A stretch of DNA of 64,000 nt, from positions 1 through 64,000 of the forward strand of contig JAAYPC010000046.1 in the NCBI GenBank assembly GCA_012519985.1. The letters run 5' to 3'. The notes below the pieces were generated by a model that was given only the letters and a program-made list of their open reading frames with translations, made no database searches and was not told the origin of the DNA. This DNA is from Fibrobacter sp. (lineage in GTDB: Bacteria; Fibrobacterota; Chitinivibrionia; Chitinivibrionales; Chitinispirillaceae). Of the stretch, positions 55,810 to 64,000 are shown one piece after another (positions within the stretch are counted from its first letter, which is position 1; each line of letters begins with the position of its first letter). A program made the position numbers and the translations under genes.

Positions 55810-58539
55810 TTATTGAATAATAAACCTGACCGAGTGTTTTCGTTTCGTCTCTGTGTTCCTGGAACTTACAATATTAAACACATAAATCCCTCTTGAGAGC
55901 GGCATTGTGTTAAGGTCAAAGTTAACCGAATTGATCTCAGTTTTAAAATCCCATTTTCTGACAAGGCGTCCGGAAACATCAAATAATGATACGCTGGAGA
56001 ATGCTCCTTCATTATTCAACAATTTCAGGACTGAACCATCTCTGTAAAGCTTTACAGGTCTTGTATCATTTCTATCCAATACATTTACAGTGCCGGGCAA
56101 TGGACGATCGTTTTCTATTCCCTGGGGATTGGACGGATCCAGATCGATTCGCGGCCAGACAAGCTTGCCGCTTCTCTGTTCATTGACATTATAATCTGCT
56201 CCCAGCTCCATCGAGTTCAGATCGAGCCATAGTGTAATGCGCTGGTACTCTTCGGAGCTCAAAGAGACATTGTAATGGGAAGGATTCAGATAATTAATCA
56301 GTCTGGAAAAAGATGCACCGACTTTTCCCGGAGTAGTTCGTGAACCACCTTTAACCGGTGTAACAATATCTCCATTGATATAAGGATTGCCATCTCCACA
56401 GAAATAGAAAGCATATTTTTTCAGGCTGCCAAAACTCATATCCGGGCCTTTTCCTCTTTCTCTGTGGCAAGATGCACATTTTTTATCAAAAACCGGTTTT
56501 ACTAGTCTGGCAAAGGTAACCGGCTCCACCCCACCCGCATCGGGTTCCAGTTTTGAAGGGGGCCTTAGATAGGCTAATTTATTGCTTCCTATCTGAACCG
56601 CTTCCCATTTGTTTTCATGACATCCAACACACATCATCTGTTCTCCTTCATGAACATAGGTAGCTGAACGCATTGAATGGACCGCAAGACCTTTATCATC
56701 AATCAATTGGAAATATATGCATTTGCCAACAGGAGCTTCACAGTAAACACTGCCATCAGATTCCACCGGTACGGTTCCAAGTGACATTCTGGCTAAAGCT
56801 TCGGCTGGATATCCGGTCCTTGGCTCGTTTATCAGTCTGGTCTCTTTTGGAAACACCTGAACGATTCTCATTTTTTTGACTACAGTGTTAGGTGGAAGCG
56901 GTATATCTGCTGTATAGACATCATTTACTTTTATTGTTGCACGATAATGATCATCGCTGTTCTTCCGTTCACCTTGCCAGGTGCCAGTAATAGGTGATGG
57001 AGGCTTTTGCCTTTCCTTGACTGGTATAGGATCTATGGGTCTCCAGGTGTTACTTGAATAAATGAGCTGTTCGCCTCCAAATCTGTCACGCAGAATTACA
57101 GTTTTGTTTTTATTACAGATGTAATAATCCTCATTGAGAGGCCATGCTGTTCCATAAGGACCGGTAGCAAAATCCGGCCAGTCTTTCCATGCAGTAGTGA
57201 TTCTCTTTACCTGAGAAACTTTCCCGTCATCTTCAATTACAGGATCGATCATGATAAGTTCACCATAAGTATAGCTATGATGGCCTGCTGCGGTTGCTAT
57301 ATATTTTTGCGTATTTGGAATCGCACGGATATTGAATTCCGCATTTGGCCTGTCCCATCTTCCATCTCTCCAGTTAGAGCCGGTAATTGTTTCAAAGGGG
57401 TGGGGATAATTTCCATGATATGATCTTGGATCCCTTCCATCGGGGTAACAGGTCCAGAGGTGATGAGCTATGCAGTCATCACGATCAACATAATCCCATC
57501 TGGTGTAAACAATCTTTCCATCATTATCCACGCTTGGATGCCACTCATTAGTTTCATGATAACTGAGACAGATGATATCGGAACCATCATCTTTCATAGA
57601 ATGGAGTGTAAAGGTAGGTTTCCCTTTCGTATGACATCGGCCATACCCTCCGCGCCTGTCGGAAATAAATGCGATTCGGCCATTGGGGAGCCAGACAGGA
57701 TCGAAATCATTATGATTTGCGTTTTGAAGGAAATTAAACTCCGATGAAGAGCCTTCGGTAAGTTGAACCAGATTGGTCCCGTCAATATTTACTTTAAAGA
57801 TGTGGTAACATTTGTTATTCGGTGGTGACCATGCAAAAACAATAGTTTTTCCATCATAAGATAGATCCGGAGAAAGAAATGCTCCTCCTGTGAGATATGT
57901 TCCTTTGAGAGGGCCATTTTCAACCCTGGAATTTTTAAGGACATCAACCAGAACCGGATTGGAAGTCTTGAACCCTTTCAGGATAAAGAGTCCGCCACCC
58001 ATGTTAATGTTCCAGGGGTTATATTGATCACACATGTGTACTTCATTATTGGGGAATTCATATCCAATAAAGAGAATGTCATCAAAATCAAGCAAAGGGT
58101 TGTCCAGAGCGATACGTCTGGCTATTGCACTTAGCTTCATGAACTGATCTCTGTTACCATTATTATTTACTGCGGTCTTTGCCAGTGCAGCATTAGCCAT
58201 TTCTTTTTCCAACTGTTTTATTTCCTGTTCATACCCTTTAAACCTTTCAGATTTATCCAGGTTTTTTAGATTCTGAAGGAGAAGTTTTGTACGTCGTAAT
58301 ACCACATCTGCAGGAGATCTGTCAGTCGGTAATATCTGTGCATTTATGTCCAGAAGATCATTCTGTTCAATTGCCTTTTTTGCAAGTCCACTGTTTTTGG
58401 TAATTTCCTGCTGCATCTCCAGATACTGCTGTTCCCAGAACGCCTGAATATCAGTTGTATCTGACGCATAAGCAGCTTTCATGAAAGTGCAAACAGCCAG
58501 AATAGCTGCAACACCGGATTTTAATAAATACACTTGCAT
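55810..58539 (-). CDS. HzsA-like di-haem beta-propeller protein with sorting tail
   Basis: 909 aa. Signal peptide (MQVYLLKSGVAAILAVCTF, cleaved near AAYA), helical segment (about 28-140), then a WD40/TolB-like beta propeller (about 150-520; SPDLSYDGKTIVFAW, DPVWLPNGRIAFISDRRGG, HPSVDNDGKIVYTRWD). Two c-type haem motifs follow: CVGCH (about 637-641) and CASCH (about 688-692). A T9SS-type tail ends the protein (VSLFDVSGRLVRKW ... SRGIYVFNIV). Propeller plus late CXXCH motifs match the hydrazine synthase alpha-like family. Anammox is not implied: no beta/gamma subunit is present. ATG 58539 fits the signal peptide; starts at 58629/58632 would give a 31-residue leader. Probable extracellular electron-transfer or redox role. 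Confidence 0.8.
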   Translation of the reverse strand: MQVYLLKSGVAAILAVCTFMKAAYASDTTDIQAFWEQQYLEMQQEITKNSGLAKKAIEQNDLLDINAQILPTDRSPADVVLRRTKLLLQNLKNLDKSERFKGYEQEIKQLEKEMANAALAKTAVNNNGNRDQFMKLSAIARRIALDNPLLDFDDILFIGYEFPNNEVHMCDQYNPWNINMGGGLFILKGFKTSNPVLVDVLKNSRVENGPLKGTYLTGGAFLSPDLSYDGKTIVFAWSPPNNKCYHIFKVNIDGTNLVQLTEGSSSEFNFLQNANHNDFDPVWLPNGRIAFISDRRGGYGRCHTKGKPTFTLHSMKDDGSDIICLSYHETNEWHPSVDNDGKIVYTRWDYVDRDDCIAHHLWTCYPDGRDPRSYHGNYPHPFETITGSNWRDGRWDRPNAEFNIRAIPNTQKYIATAAGHHSYTYGELIMIDPVIEDDGKVSQVKRITTAWKDWPDFATGPYGTAWPLNEDYYICNKNKTVILRDRFGGEQLIYSSNTWRPIDPIPVKERQKPPSPITGTWQGERKNSDDHYRATIKVNDVYTADIPLPPNTVVKKMRIVQVFPKETRLINEPRTGYPAEALARMSLGTVPVESDGSVYCEAPVGKCIYFQLIDDKGLAVHSMRSATYVHEGEQMMCVGCHENKWEAVQIGSNKLAYLRPPSKLEPDAGGVEPVTFARLVKPVFDKKCASCHRERGKGPDMSFGSLKKYAFYFCGDGNPYINGDIVTPVKGGSRTTPGKVGASFSRLINYLNPSHYNVSLSSEEYQRITLWLDLNSMELGADYNVNEQRSGKLVWPRIDLDPSNPQGIENDRPLPGTVNVLDRNDTRPVKLYRDGSVLKLLNNEGAFSSVSLFDVSGRLVRKWDFKTEINSVNFDLNTMPLSRGIYVFNIVSSRNTETKRKHSVRFIIQ

Positions 58540-58659
58540 TTTTTTATCGCCCCCCGCATTACAAAACATTCCAGATATACTCTGGTACATTGCTTTCTGA
58601 TCCTGATCCGTTTCTTTCAACCTTTTCATCAATCAGGTTTAAATGGATTTATCTTCTTT

Positions 58660-61569
58660 TTAAAAACTTGAAATAACATTTTTACTTATATTCCCATCAC
58701 AATTTATCACCACTAAATATACTCCTCTTGCCCTGATAGGGATAGCACACGAGCCGGTTATTCTGTTAAGCCTTTTCATAAGTTGGCCATTGGTTTTAAA
58801 CACCGAAACACTGTATCTGGTTTCTTTGTCATTTTGTTTTATAAAGATTTTTTCTCTTAAGAACACAGTTTGAAATTTGCTTATTTTTTCAGTATTACCC
58901 GGTTTGATTGATGTGGCTCCAGTTGCAAATTCAAACCAATTAACATTAAACAGGTAGCCTTCTCCGCCGGTAAACTTCAAATATAGATCATGTTTTCCTG
59001 TAACTTTGCTGATTTTACAGGTCTTTGTAGTCCATGTCTGCCATCCGCCGGTTTCTGTAACCTGACAAGTACCCAACAGTGGGCCATCATTGCTGTCAAT
59101 CCTGATTTCAATATTTCCTCCACTGCCCCCGCAGGCTATTCTCACCAGGAATTCTTCAGAACCGATTGTGCCAAATTCGACATTTCTATATACAGCATAA
59201 TCCCCGTTTTCTATATACCCGATATTCTTTCCACCTTCAGAACAATTCTCAATCTCAATACCTGATTGCTGACTGAAATTTTCAGCTTCAATCTGTGACA
59301 AAGATCCAAAAACCCTCAGAAGTGCCGATGATTCGCTTGAACTTCCTTTGGAGTTCACCACAAACAGCTTATAAATGCCGTTTCTTTGAGGAACAGCGAT
59401 CAAAGTGTCAAATCCACCTGCTTTTGTCATGGATGGGCCTTCAACAAAAGCAGTTGTCCCTGAAGGAGCAAACCAAACTGTAGCAGAAGAATCTGCACTA
59501 CTGCGTATTTTTATGCTGCTTCCGGCTTGAGCTTCACAGCTCGCAGGAAAAACGTAATTTTCAATATCTATAAAACTTTCCGGATAAACACTCCTGTATT
59601 TATCCTGAACTCCTGAATTTACACAAAAGGTATACTGAGTAGCAGGCCATACATTGTCTGAACGCACCTGAATCGGATCGATCGTACTGTTGGGTGGATT
59701 GATACCCATTTTGTCAACTGTCGCAAATGTCCTTAAAATCGTCAAATGATGCTTTCCACCGAAATCTTCACAGTTTATTGTATATTTTACTCCCGGATCG
59801 ATGTCCAGCACATTATCATTTTCAACCACATGAGCAGTACCCTCGTCGTTATGCAAACCATAGGTCGGCCCCGATGTGGCAGCAGGGATTCCCTTTACAT
59901 AGTTTTCATTTATGGTAGTACCGGGATTCTGGCCGATTGTATAAATTGCACCACTGTCATGCAGTCTGTTAAGGGTATTAATCAATCGGTTATAGCTGAT
60001 AGTGTTATTTTTGGCAGTAGTTGAGTTGGTGAAATTGCACCAGCCCCATCCCAGATGAATTCCATTATAAGCGGTTAATTCTACATGGTTATGGGTAATT
60101 GTAAGACCTTCGACGAAGTAAGCGGTTATTGCAGCACACCCTCCAAATCCCGGAGCAGTACTAATATCATATAGCAAATTATTGGTGATGGTGTTATCCT
60201 TGCAGATTCTCTCGACGCTGGGAGCGTATTTAGCGTGAGTTCCACCATCACCAATATAAACATGCTGTGGGTGTCCAATGGTCACACCACTGGAGGTGAT
60301 ATCGGTTATAAAGTTACCAATAATATTACAGTTTATCACGTCGTTAGCCATGTTGATTCCATCGCAGCCACTGTGTTTGATTACATTCCCTATGAAATCG
60401 ATTGAATCGCTGTGATTAACGGTTATCATCCCTGGGTGAAGGTCAAGAAGTTCGTATTGTGTGTTGTGCCAGTTATCGTTATAGAAGGCAATAAATGCGT
60501 TAGCTCCCTGACAAGTGGTTTTGCCGTAGGAGTTTCCGACTTTGACAAGATTAAACTCTGTGTGAGCAAAAGTAATACCCTGGAAAGAGATATTTTCCAC
60601 CCTGTTGGTCGGTGATGTTCCTGCAATATCAATCAGTTTCTCTACAACCGGAGCCTGCACATCAGCGGTTTCCATGTTTTCACCTGGACGCGCATAATAA
60701 TAGAGGAGCTTTTCTGTTTTGTCGAAATAAAATTGTCCAGGAGAATTAAGAAATTCAAATGCATTATAAATCGTATGTGTTCCGGAAGTAGTAAAGGCCG
60801 CACCCCATCCTGGTGTCTGAGCAATTGCACCGTATGGTTGCTGCAAAAGCAATGCCCTGTAATTGTCACTGGTACTGATGACATCCCTGACGCAGACAAT
60901 GTTCTCGTTCCATGTGGTACCGTTTACAATCTCCAGGTCATCCTTATTTCTGGTAATATTGGGCAGGTCTGATGAATTATATTTGACTCCATCACTTTTA
61001 CTGCCGCTTGTCCATGCCCACTCAGCCTGTCCTTTGGTTACCGAATAGGTTCCCTCCCCTCCTCTTGCAGTAACCCTTTTACTGGTCATCTGGGCTCTTT
61101 TATCATTGACATAAAGGTTTCTGAGCTTGGTCGTTCGGTTAAGAGAAGCTTTGTATATATCTCCACTATGTTTTGTCCAACCAGTAACCTTCACAGCTCC
61201 ACTTAATACCGGTGTTTCACCAGGATATGCCATATAGTAAACCCTGTATCCGTTTTTCCCGGAATCCTCCGGTCTGAATGTTATTGTGCTGTTGACACTG
61301 TAAGTCCCGCCTCTCAGGTATACTATAATATCTTCTGACATACTGCTGTTTATTGCACGTACAGCATCACGGGCAGCAGCGATAGTCTTGAAAGGAGCAC
61401 TGATAGTACCAGGATTATCATCATTACCAGAAGGTGACACATAAAATTTGGTTTGTGCTGCAGCCAGACCCGTGAACAGAAAAAGAAAACATACTGTTAT
61501 GGATGATGACCTGATTATTGAATGCAGTGTCTTGCTCTCTTTATTGATAACCACAAATGCACCCCTCAT
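58660..61569 (-). CDS. GH141-like parallel beta-helix enzyme with CBM6 and sorting tail
   Basis: 969 aa. Signal peptide (about 18-38), then FYVSPSGNDDNPGT, the ARDAVR segment, YLRGGTYSV and the SGKNGYRVYYMAYPGETPVLSG block, which match the start of GH141 (known activities: alpha-L-fucosidase and xylanase). A right-handed beta helix spans about 300-640, with repeated N-I-x-x-N-x-I turns. Then an Ig-like linker (about 690-760), a CBM6 (about 765-890; IEAENFSQQSGIEIENC, NVNWFEF) and a sorting tail (about 910-969). GAGGGG sits 7 bp before a GTG at 61554, so translation may start there instead of the ATG at 61569. 27 bp upstream of the HzsA-like gene start. Confidence 0.8.
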   Translation of the reverse strand: MRGAFVVINKESKTLHSIIRSSSITVCFLFLFTGLAAAQTKFYVSPSGNDDNPGTISAPFKTIAAARDAVRAINSSMSEDIIVYLRGGTYSVNSTITFRPEDSGKNGYRVYYMAYPGETPVLSGAVKVTGWTKHSGDIYKASLNRTTKLRNLYVNDKRAQMTSKRVTARGGEGTYSVTKGQAEWAWTSGSKSDGVKYNSSDLPNITRNKDDLEIVNGTTWNENIVCVRDVISTSDNYRALLLQQPYGAIAQTPGWGAAFTTSGTHTIYNAFEFLNSPGQFYFDKTEKLLYYYARPGENMETADVQAPVVEKLIDIAGTSPTNRVENISFQGITFAHTEFNLVKVGNSYGKTTCQGANAFIAFYNDNWHNTQYELLDLHPGMITVNHSDSIDFIGNVIKHSGCDGINMANDVINCNIIGNFITDITSSGVTIGHPQHVYIGDGGTHAKYAPSVERICKDNTITNNLLYDISTAPGFGGCAAITAYFVEGLTITHNHVELTAYNGIHLGWGWCNFTNSTTAKNNTISYNRLINTLNRLHDSGAIYTIGQNPGTTINENYVKGIPAATSGPTYGLHNDEGTAHVVENDNVLDIDPGVKYTINCEDFGGKHHLTILRTFATVDKMGINPPNSTIDPIQVRSDNVWPATQYTFCVNSGVQDKYRSVYPESFIDIENYVFPASCEAQAGSSIKIRSSADSSATVWFAPSGTTAFVEGPSMTKAGGFDTLIAVPQRNGIYKLFVVNSKGSSSESSALLRVFGSLSQIEAENFSQQSGIEIENCSEGGKNIGYIENGDYAVYRNVEFGTIGSEEFLVRIACGGSGGNIEIRIDSNDGPLLGTCQVTETGGWQTWTTKTCKISKVTGKHDLYLKFTGGEGYLFNVNWFEFATGATSIKPGNTEKISKFQTVFLREKIFIKQNDKETRYSVSVFKTNGQLMKRLNRITGSCAIPIRARGVYLVVINCDGNISKNVISSF

Positions 61570-61999
61570 GTAGTTATTGCCAATCAGTGTTTAATTTTAC
61601 CAATATTGCTCATTCAGGTATAAATTAAAGCATGTAGAAGGAATCTTCATGATTTTCAGATAAGTTAATGAAAAAAGTGTTCCGTAATCAGGAACAGATT
61701 ACAAATGCCATGCAGATAATTGCGGATTTTTCTTCTTATTGAGCTGATATCTGAATTTCCAAATATTCTTCAGCAGCTTGCCACTTGCGGGATGATCAGG
61801 CGTTTAGAAAACGGGAATTTTCTCCTCAGGATTTTACCTGAACCATGATATATGCGACTGTCGTTCTTTTAGTGTGTCACGTGTTTTGACTGGAGGGATA
61901 CCTCATCCGGTTTTTCATCCGGATGAGGTATTTACTATGTTCTTTCCTTATTGAATCCTGTATTATGAGCAGGTTTGGTGCACAATGTTATGCACCTTT
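61570..61999. other. gap between two hemicellulase genes
   Basis: 430 bp upstream of the GH141-like gene and downstream of the GH43 gene, both on the minus strand. It contains the stable hairpin at 61898-61931, and the string GTCACGTGTTTTGAC (61877-61891) nearby. A promoter for the GH141-like gene is expected near 61600-61700 but no clear boxes are seen. Confidence 0.45.
61898..61931. terminator. perfect 13-bp stem-loop after the GH43 gene
   Basis: ATACCTCATCCGG (61898-61910) pairs with CCGGATGAGGTAT (61919-61931) over an 8-nt T-rich loop. It lies about 70 bp downstream of the GH43-type stop codon on the minus strand. There is no strong T-run on that strand, so it may be a Rho-independent terminator of weak type, an mRNA 3'-end protector or an operator. 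Confidence 0.6.
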
Positions 62000-64000
62000 T
62001 TACTTCATCAGCAGGATTTTTGAACTGCTGATAGTCTTATTTCCGTTGCTTATTTTCAGGACATAATATCCTTCGCATATATCTGAGAGGTCAAAACTAC
62101 GGCTATAGTATGCAGCAGAACTTGCCTGAAATTCTGCAGATTTTACAACTTTACCTTTCAAATCATAGAGTCTGATATATGTCGATCCATTTCCTGGTGT
62201 TGTAAAATTCAACTTCAGGATTGAGTTGCTGACATTCACCTTCACACCAGAAGGTATAGCAGTTCTTACTGAACCAATAACATTTGTTTTGTCTAGTTTT
62301 ACGGATACATTATCAATGTAAATATTACCAGGTTCAGTACCGGCGTTAATACTTATCTGCCCATTGACATCGGTTTCCTGTCCCATTGTAAAATTAAACG
62401 AGAATGACTTCTTTGTGGTGGTAAGATCAAATTTCTGCACTTTTGACAGATGGCTTTCCCCTTGATCATCTGCCATCTTTACATCCACTTCAATGGATCT
62501 TTCTGAAGCTGCATAGGCATCGAATGTTACTTTGTATTCTTTTCCCTTTTCAAGAAAGAGTCCTGACTGAACAAGCCGGGCACCATCTCTTATTTCTGAT
62601 ACACCGGTTACGGCTATTTTGTACTCTCCTTCAACAACACTTCCGGTTGACATCCCATTCTGGGCATGAAGCGTCCATTCATCTGTTCCGGAGCTGAAAT
62701 CACCGTTTATTACCAGGTTGCCATCTACAGGACTGCGTGCAAAAAGTGCGGAAATGGTTTTATCAGCAGTCATTTCTATGGTTAGAGGATTCTCGTTTCC
62801 GCTTATCCCTTCACCTTTCCAGCCAGCAAATTGCCATCCATCCGCAGGTTCAGCAGTAAGAGTAACAGAAGCTCCCTCCTCATATCCCGATTTGTCCGGA
62901 GAGCGGCTGACTGTTCCCTGTCCAACAGTTTCGGTAGAAAGCTGATAACCAGAAACCATGAAACGCCACCAGTTCAAACGGAAAGGTTCACCCGATCCTT
63001 TGAAAACCAGATAAAGGAAGTCTTTTTTACCGGTGCAGTTGCTGACATCACATTGAAAAGTCTTCCAGGTAGTCCACGCTCCTGTTCCGGTGATTTCGCA
63101 GGTTCCAACAAGTGTTCCGTTCTGACTTCCCAACCGCAGTTCAATTGTACCACCGGAAGAGCCGCTGGCAGCGCGAACCTCAAATTTATCTGCTCCATCA
63201 CCGAAGTTTACACCTTTAACCCGGATATAGTCACCATTTGAAATAGAGGTAACCATTATCCCGCCTTCACTGCACACATCGGTTTTAATTCCAGACTGCA
63301 AATTGATAGTTTCAGCTTGAATTGTATCAAAAGGATTGAGGTCTTTGATCTGGGGAGGTCCATTCTCGGTACAGCTTGATTTCTTCATGGTTCCATCTGC
63401 ATTATAAGATGCCAGATCAACACTTACGTTTCTTTTATATGTCTGATTAGATAATCTGCGGTCGTGGTAAAATACATACCAATTATCCTGAAATTCAACC
63501 ACAGATGCGTGATTGTTATTGCCCATGTTGATGTTATTACCATTAATATTGGGATTGTCAAGAATAGTGCCCTTATGTTGAAAACCGGTCATTGGATTGT
63601 TACTTGTCATATAATCTATTCTTGCTGAACTGCCCTGAAAATCTGTAGAATATGAGAAGTAATAAGTTCCATTGTATTTATGCATAAAGGCAGCTTCAAA
63701 GGAGCGTGGAGCGTTAATTGTTACAGCAGTTCCACTTGTGGAAATCATATCTTTATTTAACTTGATAACCCTTAGGTTTTCACCTGGAGTAGATCCTCCA
63801 CCACCAAAATAAAGATATGCCTGACCATCATCATCAATAAATGCAGCCGGATCAAAAAGCCACTCTACATTACAATTAGGCATGCTTTTATTGACGATTG
63901 CTTTACCCAGTGCATCTTGAAACGGTCCTTCAGGCCTGTCGCCAACCGCCACACCTATCGATGATCCACCATCAGGGAAATAAAGGTAAAATTTACCGTC
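62000..64000 (-). CDS. GH43-type glycoside hydrolase with CBM6, repeat and CBM4-like modules (5' end beyond window)
   Basis: The frame is open to the window edge (first visible residues DGKFYLYFPDGGSS), so the N-terminus is missing. Visible part, about 667 aa: the rest of a five-bladed GH43 propeller (DPAAFIDDDGQAYLYFGGG; catalytic-acid region RSFEAAFMHKYNGTYYF; end near NVSVDLASYN), a CBM6 (about 225-350; IQAETINLQSGI, RLNWWRFMV), a bacterial InlB/Flg_new-type repeat (GQGTVSRSPDKSGYEEGA ... WQFAGWKG), a CBM4/9-like module (LVINGDFSSGTDEWTL) and a T9SS-type tail (IRLYDLKGKVVKS ... EGYYVLKISNG). GH43 enzymes act on arabinoxylan or arabinan. The first GTG after the edge is not the real start. 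Confidence 0.85.
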   Translation of the reverse strand, partial: DGKFYLYFPDGGSSIGVAVGDRPEGPFQDALGKAIVNKSMPNCNVEWLFDPAAFIDDDGQAYLYFGGGGSTPGENLRVIKLNKDMISTSGTAVTINAPRSFEAAFMHKYNGTYYFSYSTDFQGSSARIDYMTSNNPMTGFQHKGTILDNPNINGNNINMGNNNHASVVEFQDNWYVFYHDRRLSNQTYKRNVSVDLASYNADGTMKKSSCTENGPPQIKDLNPFDTIQAETINLQSGIKTDVCSEGGIMVTSISNGDYIRVKGVNFGDGADKFEVRAASGSSGGTIELRLGSQNGTLVGTCEITGTGAWTTWKTFQCDVSNCTGKKDFLYLVFKGSGEPFRLNWWRFMVSGYQLSTETVGQGTVSRSPDKSGYEEGASVTLTAEPADGWQFAGWKGEGISGNENPLTIEMTADKTISALFARSPVDGNLVINGDFSSGTDEWTLHAQNGMSTGSVVEGEYKIAVTGVSEIRDGARLVQSGLFLEKGKEYKVTFDAYAASERSIEVDVKMADDQGESHLSKVQKFDLTTTKKSFSFNFTMGQETDVNGQISINAGTEPGNIYIDNVSVKLDKTNVIGSVRTAIPSGVKVNVSNSILKLNFTTPGNGSTYIRLYDLKGKVVKSAEFQASSAAYYSRSFDLSDICEGYYVLKISNGNKTISSSKILLMK

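Noticed and set aside
55810..58539. Evidence for anammox metabolism
   Set aside because: Only an alpha-like protein is present; no HzsB/C, hydrazine dehydrogenase or multihaem cluster, and the context is polysaccharide degradation.

Overview
The window looks like a chromosomal segment of a Gram-negative, saccharolytic member of the Fibrobacterota (FCB group), probably one of its flagellated relatives (Chitinispirillia/Chitinivibrionia-like) rather than Fibrobacter itself. Reasons: a secreted fibro-slime-domain protein (38782-42249), an Omp85 barrel, several lipoproteins, large secreted glycoside hydrolases with CBM6 modules and short C-terminal beta-sandwich tails resembling type IX secretion sorting domains, and a flagellar flhA-flhF-flhG-fliA operon. 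The species assignment is inference; no rRNA or tRNA gene was recognised.

Layout. 1-351 is non-coding and starts with a 21-bp tandem array. 352-5345 is a minus-strand operon (map-hflX-DUF58-BatA-like). 5346-5949 is a gap with an inverted-repeat element. 5950-14822 is minus-strand housekeeping: trmFO-topA, purH (with a divergent transformylase half), a second 21-bp array, then cmk-rpsA with a clear terminator after rpsA. 15179-21629 is a plus-strand operon with overlapping starts: purC, glyS, ddl, tsaB, a PP2C/RsbU-type phosphatase and an exported protein. 21644-30453 is mixed: a second copy of the inverted-repeat element, nth, an M48 lipoprotein protease, a GGGGACGGAGG-bounded element, an MscS channel, an M28 peptidase running into a nucleotidyltransferase-like fragment, an Rpn/YhgA-type nuclease and an argA-like acetylglutamate synthase. 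30629-34263 is a minus-strand fmt-rsmB-lipoprotein-small protein-STAS group. 34612-37646 has a zinc-ribbon-like small protein, mntP, an SDR and a TPR protein.

37952-44690 holds a DUF6941-like protein, a small membrane protein, the 1155-aa fibro-slime protein, an RRM protein, the RNase P RNA gene (rnpB) and a one-POTRA Omp85 protein. 44832-51479 is the minus-strand flagellar regulatory/export operon (flhA, flhF, flhG, membrane protein, fliA, small basic protein, HDOD protein). 51480-53657 has a GC-rich hairpin region, msrB and a YihY/BrkB protein. From 53771 to the right edge lies an accessory polysaccharide-degradation region: a third 21-bp array and a promoter-like motif, a GH5 enzyme, a di-haem HzsA-like beta-propeller protein, a GH141-like/CBM6 enzyme and a GH43/CBM6/CBM4-like enzyme cut by the window edge.

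The least ordinary signals are (i) three tandem arrays of unrelated sequence that share exactly the same 21-bp period, two of them followed by the same 39-bp motif; (ii) a ~155-bp inverted-repeat element present twice; (iii) a c-type-cytochrome relative of hydrazine synthase alpha carrying a secretion tail and sitting inside a hemicellulase cluster; and (iv) a PurH whose AICAR transformylase active-site motifs are replaced while its IMP cyclohydrolase half looks intact.
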